NCBI GenBank assembly: GCA_965223405.1 | Contig: CBDCWO010000006.1 | Span: 5,642,001-5,706,000, forward strand | DNA from: CBDCWO01 sp965223405 | GTDB taxonomy: Bacteria; Bacteroidota; Bacteroidia; Chitinophagales; Saprospiraceae | Length of the DNA: 64,000 nt | Direction: 5' to 3' | Shown here: positions 9,323-18,425 of the stretch, in pieces | Numbering within the stretch: position 1 is the first letter of the stretch | How the letters are laid out: the number at the start of each line of letters is the position of its first letter | The notes under the pieces: generated by a model | What the model saw: only the letters and a program-made list of their open reading frames with translations | Databases searched by the model: none | What the model was told of the DNA's origin: nothing | Position numbers and translations under genes: made by a program

Positions 9323-10153
9323 ATGATTTTTGGTGATATAATAGTATTTGATTATTCAATTTATCTCTTTCGAGTAGGCGTTTTCGATATTAGAATATTG
9401 GATATTTTGGATATTCTAATCGTAGGTAATTTGTTTTATATCATTTACAAATTACTGAGGGGAAGTATTGCTTTTAATATTTTTATTGGTCTCGTGATCC
9501 TGTACGGAGTCTCTGCTATTGTTTCCGTGTTAAATATGCAATTGTTATCCAAATTTCTCAATGAGTTTGTCAATTTGGGATTGATACTTTTAATCATCAT
9601 TTTTCAACCGGAAATCAGACGGTTTTTGTTGTATGTTGGAAACACTACTTTAAGCGGGAGGAGTGAATTTATACGAAAATTGTTTCCACTAAAAGATCGA
9701 GATGAGGAAGAGGATTTACACCATATGCAAGAGATCAAAAGAGCGCTAAATGAAATGTCAAAATCCAAAACCGGCGCTTTGATTGTATTAACAAAATTAT
9801 ACAACCTGGAGGATATCAAAAGTACCGGAGTCCCCATCAATGCCAAAATTAATTCGGATTTAATCCTATCCATATTTACCAAAGAGAGTCCACTACATGA
9901 TGGGGCTGTAATTATAAGAGGAGGAGTCATTGAAAGTGCGCGCTGTATACTTCCGATTTCTAAAGATCAAAGTTTACCCTCACATGTGGGTTTAAGACAT
10001 CGGTCTGCGGTAGGGATTACAACCAACAGGCCGGTAGGTGCCATTGTAGTTTCAGAGGAGACCGGAAATATCTCCAGTGCTGAAGAAGGAAAATTATCTA
10101 TGAATATTGATGAAAGTTTAATTTCGCAAATGATATTAAAATACATACGATGA
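9323..10153 (+). CDS. cdaA: Diadenylate cyclase CdaA (c-di-AMP synthase)
   Basis: 276 aa. Three N-terminal membrane segments (~30-45, 50-70, 83-95) are followed by a DisA_N catalytic domain (~105-265). The diagnostic DGA motif (residues 193-195, LHDGAVII) and RHR motif (225-227, GLRHRSAVG) are present, so the enzyme should make cyclic di-AMP from two ATP. c-di-AMP generally controls osmolyte and potassium balance and cell-wall state (family knowledge). The stop overlaps the next start in an ATGA, indicating translational coupling with the M20 dipeptidase. The usual partner folP is not adjacent here. Confidence 0.93.
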   Translation: MIFGDIIVFDYSIYLFRVGVFDIRILDILDILIVGNLFYIIYKLLRGSIAFNIFIGLVILYGVSAIVSVLNMQLLSKFLNEFVNLGLILLIIIFQPEIRRFLLYVGNTTLSGRSEFIRKLFPLKDRDEEEDLHHMQEIKRALNEMSKSKTGALIVLTKLYNLEDIKSTGVPINAKINSDLILSIFTKESPLHDGAVIIRGGVIESARCILPISKDQSLPSHVGLRHRSAVGITTNRPVGAIVVSEETGNISSAEEGKLSMNIDESLISQMILKYIR

Positions 10154-11526
10154 ATTTTGTAAAAACACGATTAGAGAAGAACAAAGAGAAATATTTGGAA
10201 GATCTAATATCTTGGTTAAAGATTCCATCTATCAGCGCCGATCCAAAATATAAGAATGATGTAAGGAAAGCCGCACAGTTTTTGGCAGACCAACTTTCGG
10301 CAATCGGAGCAGATCAGGTAGAAATAATTGAAACCGATGGTCATCCAATTGTATACGGAGAAAAAATTATTGATAAAGACTTACCGACAATCCTGATCTA
10401 TGGACATTATGATGTCCAACCCCCGGATCCTCTTGAATTATGGGATTCACCACCATTCGAGCCGGTAATAAAAGACGATAAGATCTATGCCCGGGGAGCT
10501 TGTGATGACAAAGGCCAGGTGCTTATGCATGTTAAAGCTTTTGAAATCATGATGCAGGAAAATGCATTGCCTTGTAATGTCAAGTTTATGGTTGAAGGGG
10601 AGGAAGAAGTTGGTTCGGACAATCTGGAGATGTTTTGTAAAGCGAATAAATCCAAATTGGCGAGTGATGTAATATTAATTTCAGATACTTCTATCATTAG
10701 CAATGAGGTACCTTCGATTACAGTAGGTTTGCGAGGATTGAGTTACCTGGAAGTAGAAGTGACAGGAGCAAATCGTGATCTACACTCAGGTGTTTACGGG
10801 GGAGCAGTCGCTAACCCCATAAATTTATTGGCAAAAATGATTGCTTCTATTCAGGACGAAAACAATCATATTACCATTCCAGGATTTTATGATGATGTAG
10901 AAATACTTTCTGCTGAAGAAAGGAAGTTGATGAATCAAGCTCCTTTTAACCTGGATAAGTACCAGGATGAACTTGAGATTTCAGAAGTGCGAGGTGAGAA
11001 AGGATATACCACCTTGGAAAGAACAACAATTCGTCCTTCATTTGATGTAAATGGAATCTGGGGTGGATATACCGGTGAGGGAGCAAAAACCGTCTTGCCG
11101 TCTAAAGCACATGCCAAATTGAGCATGCGTTTAGTCCCAAATCAGAATCCGGATAAGGTTACTAAATTGTTTGCTGATCATTTTCACAAAATCACCCCGG
11201 CCGGTGTTAAAGTTAAGGTTACACCACATCACGGAGGATTTCCAGTGGTTACACGAATTGATTCCGTTGAATACCAGGCTGCTCACCAAGCAATGAAGAA
11301 AACTTTTGGAAAAGAGCCAATACCGCAACGTAGTGGTGGAAGTATTCCTATTGTCGCATTGTTTGAAAAAGTGCTAAACGTAAAATCCGTGTTGATGGGT
11401 TTTGGATTGGACTCCGATGACATTCATTCGCCTAATGAACATTATGGATTGTTTAATTTTTATAAGGGTATTGAGACCATTCCTTATTATTTCAAATATT
11501 ATACAGAGTTAAAAACAAAAAAGTAA
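10150..11526 (+). CDS. M20-family dipeptidase/metallopeptidase
   Basis: 458 aa, normal for cytosolic nonspecific dipeptidase-type M20 enzymes. The di-zinc ligand motifs are seen in order: GHYDVQPPDP (His, Asp catalytic region), RGACDDKGQ (bridging Asp), EGEEEVGS (general base Glu and ligand), SDTS, and a C-terminal IPIVALFEK...GFGLDSDDIHSPNEH (final His ligand). A lid/dimerisation domain lies at ~190-390. There is no signal peptide, so it is cytoplasmic. It overlaps cdaA by 4 bp and precedes trmD by 3 bp; the tight packing suggests one operon. Confidence 0.93.
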   Translation: MNFVKTRLEKNKEKYLEDLISWLKIPSISADPKYKNDVRKAAQFLADQLSAIGADQVEIIETDGHPIVYGEKIIDKDLPTILIYGHYDVQPPDPLELWDSPPFEPVIKDDKIYARGACDDKGQVLMHVKAFEIMMQENALPCNVKFMVEGEEEVGSDNLEMFCKANKSKLASDVILISDTSIISNEVPSITVGLRGLSYLEVEVTGANRDLHSGVYGGAVANPINLLAKMIASIQDENNHITIPGFYDDVEILSAEERKLMNQAPFNLDKYQDELEISEVRGEKGYTTLERTTIRPSFDVNGIWGGYTGEGAKTVLPSKAHAKLSMRLVPNQNPDKVTKLFADHFHKITPAGVKVKVTPHHGGFPVVTRIDSVEYQAAHQAMKKTFGKEPIPQRSGGSIPIVALFEKVLNVKSVLMGFGLDSDDIHSPNEHYGLFNFYKGIETIPYYFKYYTELKTKK

Positions 11527-11529
11527 TGA

Positions 11530-12207
11530 ATGTTGCGAATTGATATCATAACCGCACTTCCGGAACTGTTGATTAGCCCTTTTCGGCATTCCATTTTGAA
11601 AAGAGCAATCGATAGAAAACTATTGACTATTGAGGTTATTGACTTAAGGCAATATGGCCTGGGAAAACATCGTCAAATCGATGATTATCAATATGGTGGT
11701 GGAGCAGGGATGGTATTAATGGTAGAACCAATCTACAATTGCATTCATTCACTTCGAAAAGAGCGTCCCTATGATGAGATTATTTATATGAGTCCGGATG
11801 GTGATGAATATACCCAGCAAACGGCTAACTTACTCTCGATGGCCAATAATCTGATAATATTATGCGGACATTATAAAGGAATTGATGAAAGAATAAGGGA
11901 GCATCTCATCACCAGGGAAATCAGTATCGGGGAATATGTGTTATCTGGCGGAGAATTGGCGGCAGCAGTGGTCGTGGACTCCATTGGAAGATTACTTCCA
12001 GGTGCTTTAAACAACGAAGAATCTGCTTTGCTTGACAGTTACCAGGATGGTTTGATTGCTCCTCCTGTATATACAAGGCCCAGTTCGTTTAAAGGATGGG
12101 AGGTGCCTGAAGTACTGCTTTCCGGGCATCAAAAGAACATTAATAGTTGGAGGGAAAAACAATCATTGAAACGTACCGCTCAAAAACGTCCAGAGCTTCT
12201 GGATTAA
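11530..12207 (+). CDS. trmD: tRNA (guanine-N1)-methyltransferase TrmD
   Basis: 225 aa, the standard length. TrmD makes m1G37 in tRNAs using S-adenosylmethionine and prevents +1 frameshifting. Knot-region motifs are present: QYGGGAGMVL near residue 60, LCGHYKGIDERI and EISIGEYVLSGGELAA, followed by the C-terminal helical domain (LLSGHQKNINSWREKQSLKRT). The ATG at 11530 follows the dipeptidase stop by 3 bp. The usual neighbours rpsP, rimM and rplS are absent here. Confidence 0.96.
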   Translation: MLRIDIITALPELLISPFRHSILKRAIDRKLLTIEVIDLRQYGLGKHRQIDDYQYGGGAGMVLMVEPIYNCIHSLRKERPYDEIIYMSPDGDEYTQQTANLLSMANNLIILCGHYKGIDERIREHLITREISIGEYVLSGGELAAAVVVDSIGRLLPGALNNEESALLDSYQDGLIAPPVYTRPSSFKGWEVPEVLLSGHQKNINSWREKQSLKRTAQKRPELLD

Positions 12208-12455
12208 TTGGGAATGCTGCCAAAGTAGTTCTAAATATTTAGCAATAATACCTATTGATTCATTAAGATATGGCAAAAAAATCGATAAAAAAATAACCAT
12301 GTTCTGATAATATATTATTATATTATTTGTTATTAAATAAGTGCATTCTTTATCTTCCCGGTACGACGAATATTTTCCTATTTGCCTTTTTGAGTATTTG
12401 GAATCCTCTTTTTCAGATAACCTCTATATTATGGCAACTTATAAACCAATGACAT

Positions 12456-15400
12456 ATGCGTACTATTATTACCTTGATTTTCTTTTTTGTGGGTTTGCAA
12501 ATTTTCGGTCAAACCATTGCACCAAAATATGGTAGAATAGAAACTCGGTCCAGAGATACTGTAATTACTACCTGCACACAAGATGGTATTCCCGATTTAA
12601 TATTTTTTCGACCGCCAACATATGCTTTTCAAACTGCGGTTGTCATTACCGATGACCAAGGAATTATATTGGATGAAAATCGCCCTTTCAGATATAACTT
12701 TGAAGGAGGTGAACCTGGCATCTGCCGTGCCTATGGAGTAACGTATATTGGATTGCTGAAACTGAAACCTGGATCCCATATTGATACACTCAAAATAAAT
12801 GGGACGATGATCGGTATTACCGAAAACTATGTGAAAGTGAAAAAAATTCGCACCGATGGAGGAATTGTGTCGGATGTATTTGGTGAATCTACGGTACGAT
12901 TATGTCTTGGGGATGATTACCCGGATACAGTAAAAGTGGCGAATAACTCTTCGGTAGATGAGAATTATACCTACATCCTTACTGATGAACAAGGGAAGGT
13001 ATTAGCGATACAAGCAGACCATATATTTGCTTTTAATGAAGCTTCTCCGGGTACATGTTATATCTACGGCTTGTCCTACTCAGGGGCGGTCACAGTAGAA
13101 GTAGGTGATCAGATTGGGGATATCCAGTCATTTTCGGACCAGTGCTTTGACCTCTCTCAAGAACCGTTGACCATTATTCGCCAGGATGATTTTAGTGGAA
13201 CAGTGACGATATCCAGTCTCAACGGCGACACGATCAATACCTGTCCGGGAGATGGTATACCTGATCAGGTGGTAGTGCAAGGAGAAGCATTGAATTTTCC
13301 GGGTTTTGTTTATGCCATTACCGATACCGAATATAACATTCTTGAATATGGAACAGCCGATACGCTCAATTTTGAAGATGCCGGAGCTGGTACTTGCTTG
13401 ATTTGGGGTATTGGATATTTCGGTAATCTTCTGAAACCGGAAAAAGGCCGTTTGTTTGAGTCGATTCTGGCTAGTCAATGCTTTGATATTAGCGAAAATC
13501 CCATTACCATTATTCGAGAGAATATCGAGAAAACTACAGTTTCTAGCAATTATGGAGATTCGGTTTCATTTTGTGCCGGTGACAATTTGCCGGATATCCT
13601 AGTTGCCAATTCTACAAAATCCATTTCTGAAAATTACAGTTATTTATTGATAGAAAACGATTTGATTACCACAGTTTTTACAGACTCACTTGATTTGGAG
13701 ACGATTATGACAGATGAAGCCATGGTCTTTGGTATATCTCATACAGGAACTTTGAACGATGTAATTGGAAGTTCTTTCCAGTCCACCTTGTCTGAGCATT
13801 GTTACCTGCTATCGGATAACTTCATTTTTATAGAACAGGCTAAAGTCTCAGGAGGCAAGATTTCCTCGGATCATGGTGACCTTGTTGAACTATGTCTTCA
13901 GGCAGGAGAAGGCACCGAAATCCAAGTTTCAACGGAAAATTCTGGGGTAGGGGAATATGTATATGTGTTGACAGATGAGAATTCTGTTATACTCGGATTT
14001 ACCCAAGGCGCGGTATCGGTGCATGATTCAATGAACTGGAATGTGTTAACGGTGTCAGGGCTATCCTATCAGGGAGATTTTACCCTTCAAGTTATGGATA
14101 CGTTGATTCCTGATGAAGTACCAGGTTGTGTATCTTTTTCAGAAAACCAGATCGTTATAAATAAATTTCATTTGGATGGAGGTGAGATTAGTGCCAGTTC
14201 GGGAGATAGTTTGAGTACTTGTTTCAATAATCCTGAAAATTCACATGTGACTTTAAATATTTCGGGATCCGGAGACGGGATTTATCAATATCTTATTACC
14301 GATGAGGAGCAGACCATCTTACAAATCCATTCACATGACAGTTTGGAATTGCAGTCCTTGCAGCCAGGTGTTACACATATTTATGCCGTTAACTTCGTTG
14401 GGCAAAATCCGTACGCCATCGGAGATACAGTTAATGCCAATAAACCATGTGCAGCGGTTTCCGGAAATGCTATTTGGATCGAACTGATAGATCTGCTGTC
14501 AATCGTTGTGAACTCTTCGGAAGGAGATAGCATCTACCTTTGTGCCAATGCAGTTAAACTGGACTCAATTACATTTAGCATCACTCCTCAAGTAAATAAT
14601 CAATTACTTATCTTAACCAATCAGGATGGACATATCATTACCATGTCTTCCGGAAATACCTTATCGCTAGATACTTCGGGCACCTCCAATTTACGTGTCT
14701 ATGGTGCTACTTATACCGGTAATGTTATTTTAAATATCGGAGATACTTTCCCCCAATCAATCTTATCTGATGAATGTTTCGAGATTGGCGAAAACTATTT
14801 GCCTATTTTTATGGGCGACCCGAATCTGGTTGATGGAGGAACTATATCCTCTGATCTGGGTAGCGCGGTAGAATTCTGCGTCAGTGATGGAATTGAAGAT
14901 TTCATTGCCCTATCTCATGTTAGCAGTGCTTCGTCACTGTATACTTATGTAGTCACTAATGAAGAAGGAAACATCATTGTAACCACCAAAGATTCATTAT
15001 TAAATTTTGAAGGAGCTTCAGGAGGGGTAAGCAGAATTTACGGCTTATCTCATACCAATCCCATTCCAAATTTGTTGGGTCGAAATGTAGAAGAATTGCT
15101 GCCCATTGGATGTTATGATTTTACAGATAACTTCATTTTGATCACCCGGAGCAGTGTGAGCGAATTCCTGATTTCATCCGGTATAGATGGCGTACTTTCC
15201 GTATGTATCAAACCGGATTCTCCGGAGTCCATTACCGTTGACTTTGGAAATAATCAAGGAGGGAAACAAGCTTTAATATTTGTAGATGGATCAGGCAAGG
15301 TATTGCAGATCATTGATAGTAGTTCTTTTGTATCCAATGATTTGAAGATTTCGGAAGCCGTGGTTTGGGGAGTATCCTATGGGGGTAACCTGACGATAAA

Positions 15401-16796
15401 TGTGGGAGACACCATTACTGGTAAAGCATTATCAGATTTGTGTTTCACCAGGTCAAATAATTTTCTGAATTTATCTGCAAGTTTTGTAGAAGGAGGTCAG
15501 ATTAGTACTTCCGGAGGAGAAACCGAAGTAACAGTGTGTATTGAAAATGCGGCCAGTGATACTTTATTTTTTACTACCTCTGCACAAGCAACCCAATATG
15601 CTTGGATAATAAGTAATGAATCCGGAGTTGTAAGAACAATTACCACCAATGATTATTATGATTTTAACAATTCGGGATCAGAAAGTCATGTAGTAACAGG
15701 AATAGCTTACGAAGGTGAATTGTCGGTTAAGCCAGGAGATACCATTGGTATTCTGTCGGATTTGGCAACGGGCTGTTTTGAATTATCGGGCAATCTCATT
15801 TTGGTCAACAAAGAGCGAGTAGAAGGAGGGATCATAGAATCACCCCAAGGAGGTAATACGATTGTTGTCTGCAGTGGAGATATGGAACCCGACGAAATTA
15901 CTTTCCAAATTTCTGATAATCAAATGGCCCTGGAAGCCTATGTGATCACCGATGCGATTGACAATATCGTCAGTATACAAAATGACCCGGTGGTGGACTT
16001 TGAAAATGTGGCTGAAGGTATATGTCTGGTTTATGGGTTAACCTATTCCGGAAACCTCCTCAGTCCGATCGGAATGTCGATCAGCAACGCTATTCTGGCA
16101 GACGATTGTTTTTCATTGACATCAAATAATATAGAAGTTGTTAAAAGTCAACCGAATGGAGGGAAAGTAGAGTCACTTTTTGGTGATACTACCTTACAGT
16201 TTTGTGTTTCTGACGACCAGAATGACCGCGTGTTTTTCACATCTTCGACTTCTTCGCTAGCAGACTATCAGTATGTAATTACCGATACGAACAATGTTGT
16301 CCAGGTGATACCTAACATTCCGGCATATGACTTCGAAGGCAGTGGTGCAGGTACATGGAGAGTCTGGGGAATATCCCTAACGGGAGAATTGCTGGTTGTG
16401 GTTGGAGAGGATTTAGATTCTGTTGCTCTGGGAACAGATTGTTACGATTTATCCTCCAACTATATTCAGATTGAGAAATTTACTTCGGGAGAATTATGTC
16501 AGGATCAAGCGAATATAAATTATCAAAAAATTTACCAGGTTAAAATTAATCCGAATCCGGCTAAAGTAGACCTACAGCTAAATATTGAAACATTATGGCC
16601 TGATTTTGGTAGCGTTAAAACAGTAGAAATGCAGATTTCTTCAGTATTAAGTTCCAGGGTAATAAAGCAGAAGACATTTATTGGAAAATCGAACTTTAAA
16701 GAAAGGATTGATGTTAGAGATTTAGAAAAAGGTTTATATATTTTAACAGTTCGAGTTGATAATTTTGTGAAAAGTATTAAATTTATCAAAGAATAA
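12456..16796 (+). CDS. Giant secreted protein with about 12 cysteine-bearing ~110-aa repeats and T9SS sorting domain
   Basis: 1446 aa. Signal peptide residues 1-19 (cleavage near QIFGQ). Residues ~25-1355 are about twelve degenerate repeats of ~110 aa. Each has the pattern GG-I-S-x-x-GD-x-x-x-x-C-x-GD-x-x-PD, then a Y-x-Y-x-x-TDE strand pair, a G-x-C-x-x-x-G-x-SYxG segment in many copies, and an ending close to CFDLSxNxI. Up to three Cys per repeat recur at equivalent positions. The last ~85 residues (INPNPAKVDLQL ... LEKGLYILTVRV...IKFIKE) form a type A T9SS C-terminal domain. The repeat family is not one I can name; a beta-sandwich surface or adhesin-like role is an inference. Single gene, bounded by a 248-bp AT-rich upstream region and a downstream terminator. 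Confidence 0.88.
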   Translation: MRTIITLIFFFVGLQIFGQTIAPKYGRIETRSRDTVITTCTQDGIPDLIFFRPPTYAFQTAVVITDDQGIILDENRPFRYNFEGGEPGICRAYGVTYIGLLKLKPGSHIDTLKINGTMIGITENYVKVKKIRTDGGIVSDVFGESTVRLCLGDDYPDTVKVANNSSVDENYTYILTDEQGKVLAIQADHIFAFNEASPGTCYIYGLSYSGAVTVEVGDQIGDIQSFSDQCFDLSQEPLTIIRQDDFSGTVTISSLNGDTINTCPGDGIPDQVVVQGEALNFPGFVYAITDTEYNILEYGTADTLNFEDAGAGTCLIWGIGYFGNLLKPEKGRLFESILASQCFDISENPITIIRENIEKTTVSSNYGDSVSFCAGDNLPDILVANSTKSISENYSYLLIENDLITTVFTDSLDLETIMTDEAMVFGISHTGTLNDVIGSSFQSTLSEHCYLLSDNFIFIEQAKVSGGKISSDHGDLVELCLQAGEGTEIQVSTENSGVGEYVYVLTDENSVILGFTQGAVSVHDSMNWNVLTVSGLSYQGDFTLQVMDTLIPDEVPGCVSFSENQIVINKFHLDGGEISASSGDSLSTCFNNPENSHVTLNISGSGDGIYQYLITDEEQTILQIHSHDSLELQSLQPGVTHIYAVNFVGQNPYAIGDTVNANKPCAAVSGNAIWIELIDLLSIVVNSSEGDSIYLCANAVKLDSITFSITPQVNNQLLILTNQDGHIITMSSGNTLSLDTSGTSNLRVYGATYTGNVILNIGDTFPQSILSDECFEIGENYLPIFMGDPNLVDGGTISSDLGSAVEFCVSDGIEDFIALSHVSSASSLYTYVVTNEEGNIIVTTKDSLLNFEGASGGVSRIYGLSHTNPIPNLLGRNVEELLPIGCYDFTDNFILITRSSVSEFLISSGIDGVLSVCIKPDSPESITVDFGNNQGGKQALIFVDGSGKVLQIIDSSSFVSNDLKISEAVVWGVSYGGNLTINVGDTITGKALSDLCFTRSNNFLNLSASFVEGGQISTSGGETEVTVCIENAASDTLFFTTSAQATQYAWIISNESGVVRTITTNDYYDFNNSGSESHVVTGIAYEGELSVKPGDTIGILSDLATGCFELSGNLILVNKERVEGGIIESPQGGNTIVVCSGDMEPDEITFQISDNQMALEAYVITDAIDNIVSIQNDPVVDFENVAEGICLVYGLTYSGNLLSPIGMSISNAILADDCFSLTSNNIEVVKSQPNGGKVESLFGDTTLQFCVSDDQNDRVFFTSSTSSLADYQYVITDTNNVVQVIPNIPAYDFEGSGAGTWRVWGISLTGELLVVVGEDLDSVALGTDCYDLSSNYIQIEKFTSGELCQDQANINYQKIYQVKINPNPAKVDLQLNIETLWPDFGSVKTVEMQISSVLSSRVIKQKTFIGKSNFKERIDVRDLEKGLYILTVRVDNFVKSIKFIKE
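12516..16480 (+). repeat. Coding tandem repeats, ~330 bp period, about 12 copies (diverged)
   Basis: Comparable motif starts (GG-I-S or equivalent) recur from about 12.85 kb to 16.16 kb, ten intervals averaging about 330 bp, with one further copy before. The repeats are similar mainly at protein level; no long identical DNA stretches were seen, so the array is old rather than freshly amplified. Copies 1-4, 8, 11 and 12 keep the GD/DGxPD-like acidic loop best; copies 5, 6, 7 and 10 are more diverged there. Confidence 0.75.
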
Positions 16797-16832
16797 AGAA
16801 TTATTTCATTTTAGTCAGGTTTAGTATGAATG

Positions 16833-16863
16833 AATCCCCGGCCGCTTGGTTGGGGATTTTTTA
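16833..16863 (+). terminator. Rho-independent terminator after the repeat protein gene
   Basis: AATCCCC (16833-16839) pairs with GGGGATT (16852-16858) around a 12-nt GC-rich loop, followed by a run of T. It lies 37 bp after the stop codon of the secreted repeat protein and about 100 bp before the M48 gene. Confidence 0.8.
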
Positions 16864-16967
16864 TTATATTTTTTGAAAAATTTCATCTTTTAACAGAAAT
16901 TTTAGATGACGAAACTAGATTTCTACGTCTAATCTGTATCGAATTATATTAATACAATCAATTAATA

Positions 16968-18422
16968 ATGGTTACCAACAAGAAAATCCAATCTATAGTA
17001 ATCCTGCTCATCGCATTCATATTTTATCAATGTGCGGTCAATCCCGTAACCGGTAAAAAGGAAGTGATGTTTATGAATGAGCAACAGGAGATTGCTCTAG
17101 GAACTGAATCAGATCCCCAGATCATTGCTATGTATGGTCAATATCAGGATGAGAAAATTCAAAAATTTATTACAGAAAAGGGTAATGAAATGGCAGCGAT
17201 ATCTCATCGTCCGAATCTAAAATTTCAATTCAAAATCCTGGATTCACCGGTGATCAATGCTTTTGCTCTTCCCGGTGGCTTCGTTTATTTTACACGTGGA
17301 ATTTTAGCTCATTTTAATAATGAAGCGGAGTTTGCCGGGGTATTGGGCCACGAGATTGGTCATGTTACCGCCAGACATTCTGCCAAGCAATATACTAAAT
17401 CGCAAATAGCTCAAATACTATTAATTGGAGGCATTATCGCCAAACCGGAATTAGTTCAATTCATGGATATTGCACAGACCGGATTGGGATTGCTTTTTTT
17501 AAAGTACGGACGTGATAATGAATCCCAATCCGATCAGCTCGGTGCGGAATATTCAACTAAAATTGGATATGATGCTAATAATATGGCCAACTTTTTCCAA
17601 ACCTTAAACCGCCTGCAAAGCAAGAGTGAGGCAGGAGAAATTCCAACCTTTTTATCTACACATCCTCATCCCATAGATCGCTATAACAAAGTTCGTAAAG
17701 CGGCCGAAGAGTGGCAGTCAAAGGATTCAAAGCACAGTGAATATGCGGTCAATCGTAATGGTTATCTTCAAATGATCAATGGAATTGTGTACGGGGAAGA
17801 TCCTCGTCAGGGCTTTGTCGAAAATAATGTATTCTATCATCCTGAGATGAAGTTTTACTATCCAATTCCGACGAATTGGAAAACGGTCAATACGCCTTCC
17901 CAGGTGCAAATGGCACCTAAGGATGGCAAAGCTTTGATAATGTTGACCATCGGTCAGGGAAATTCAATGGAAGAGGCGTCCCAAAATTTCATTACGCAGT
18001 ATAAGTTGAATCAGATTAGTTCTACTCGAAACGCTATCAATGGTTTTCAGGCATTGACTGTAGTCAGTGAGCAAATCAATGAACAGGATCCCAAGGCAAG
18101 TGTTTCGCTACTTTCGAATTACATATCTTTTGATGGGATGATTCTGGTATTTCACGGTGTTGCCGGTCAAAGTGACTTCAATAGCTATCGGCCCTATTTC
18201 AATCAAACAGCCAGAGGGTTTAATCGATTAAAAGATCGTTCAAAACTCAATAAGCAGCCAGAACGATTGCAGGTTAAAAAGGTTACTAAATCAGGAAGTC
18301 TTTCCGGGATTTTGTCATCCTGGGGAGTGCCCCCAAAAAGGCATGAAGAAATGGCCGTACTTAATAGTATGAAACTAAAAGATCAAATCGGGACCGGAAC
18401 GCTTATTAAATTTGTGAAATAA
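16968..18422 (+). CDS. M48-family metalloprotease lipoprotein
   Basis: 484 aa. Lipoprotein signal with lipobox-like FIYQC (Cys22; the Gln just before Cys is atypical) and the family-typical NPVTGKK sequence right after it. Peptidase domain ~60-265 with the zinc motif HEIGH (His128, Glu129, His132) and the third ligand region NESQSDQLGAEY near residue 185. The C-terminal half includes a domain with segments such as MEEASQNFITQY and a final ~45-aa module ending in IGTGTLIKFVK, common in this class. BepA/YfgC-like periplasmic proteases help outer-membrane protein quality control, a plausible role here. Convergent with the DUF3857 gene, only 3 bp apart. Confidence 0.9.
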   Translation: MVTNKKIQSIVILLIAFIFYQCAVNPVTGKKEVMFMNEQQEIALGTESDPQIIAMYGQYQDEKIQKFITEKGNEMAAISHRPNLKFQFKILDSPVINAFALPGGFVYFTRGILAHFNNEAEFAGVLGHEIGHVTARHSAKQYTKSQIAQILLIGGIIAKPELVQFMDIAQTGLGLLFLKYGRDNESQSDQLGAEYSTKIGYDANNMANFFQTLNRLQSKSEAGEIPTFLSTHPHPIDRYNKVRKAAEEWQSKDSKHSEYAVNRNGYLQMINGIVYGEDPRQGFVENNVFYHPEMKFYYPIPTNWKTVNTPSQVQMAPKDGKALIMLTIGQGNSMEEASQNFITQYKLNQISSTRNAINGFQALTVVSEQINEQDPKASVSLLSNYISFDGMILVFHGVAGQSDFNSYRPYFNQTARGFNRLKDRSKLNKQPERLQVKKVTKSGSLSGILSSWGVPPKRHEEMAVLNSMKLKDQIGTGTLIKFVK

Positions 18423-18425
18423 AGG

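Noticed and set aside
13128..13478. 116-codon minus-strand frame inside the repeat protein gene
   Set aside because: Antisense shadow of a gene with clear signal peptide, repeats and T9SS end.
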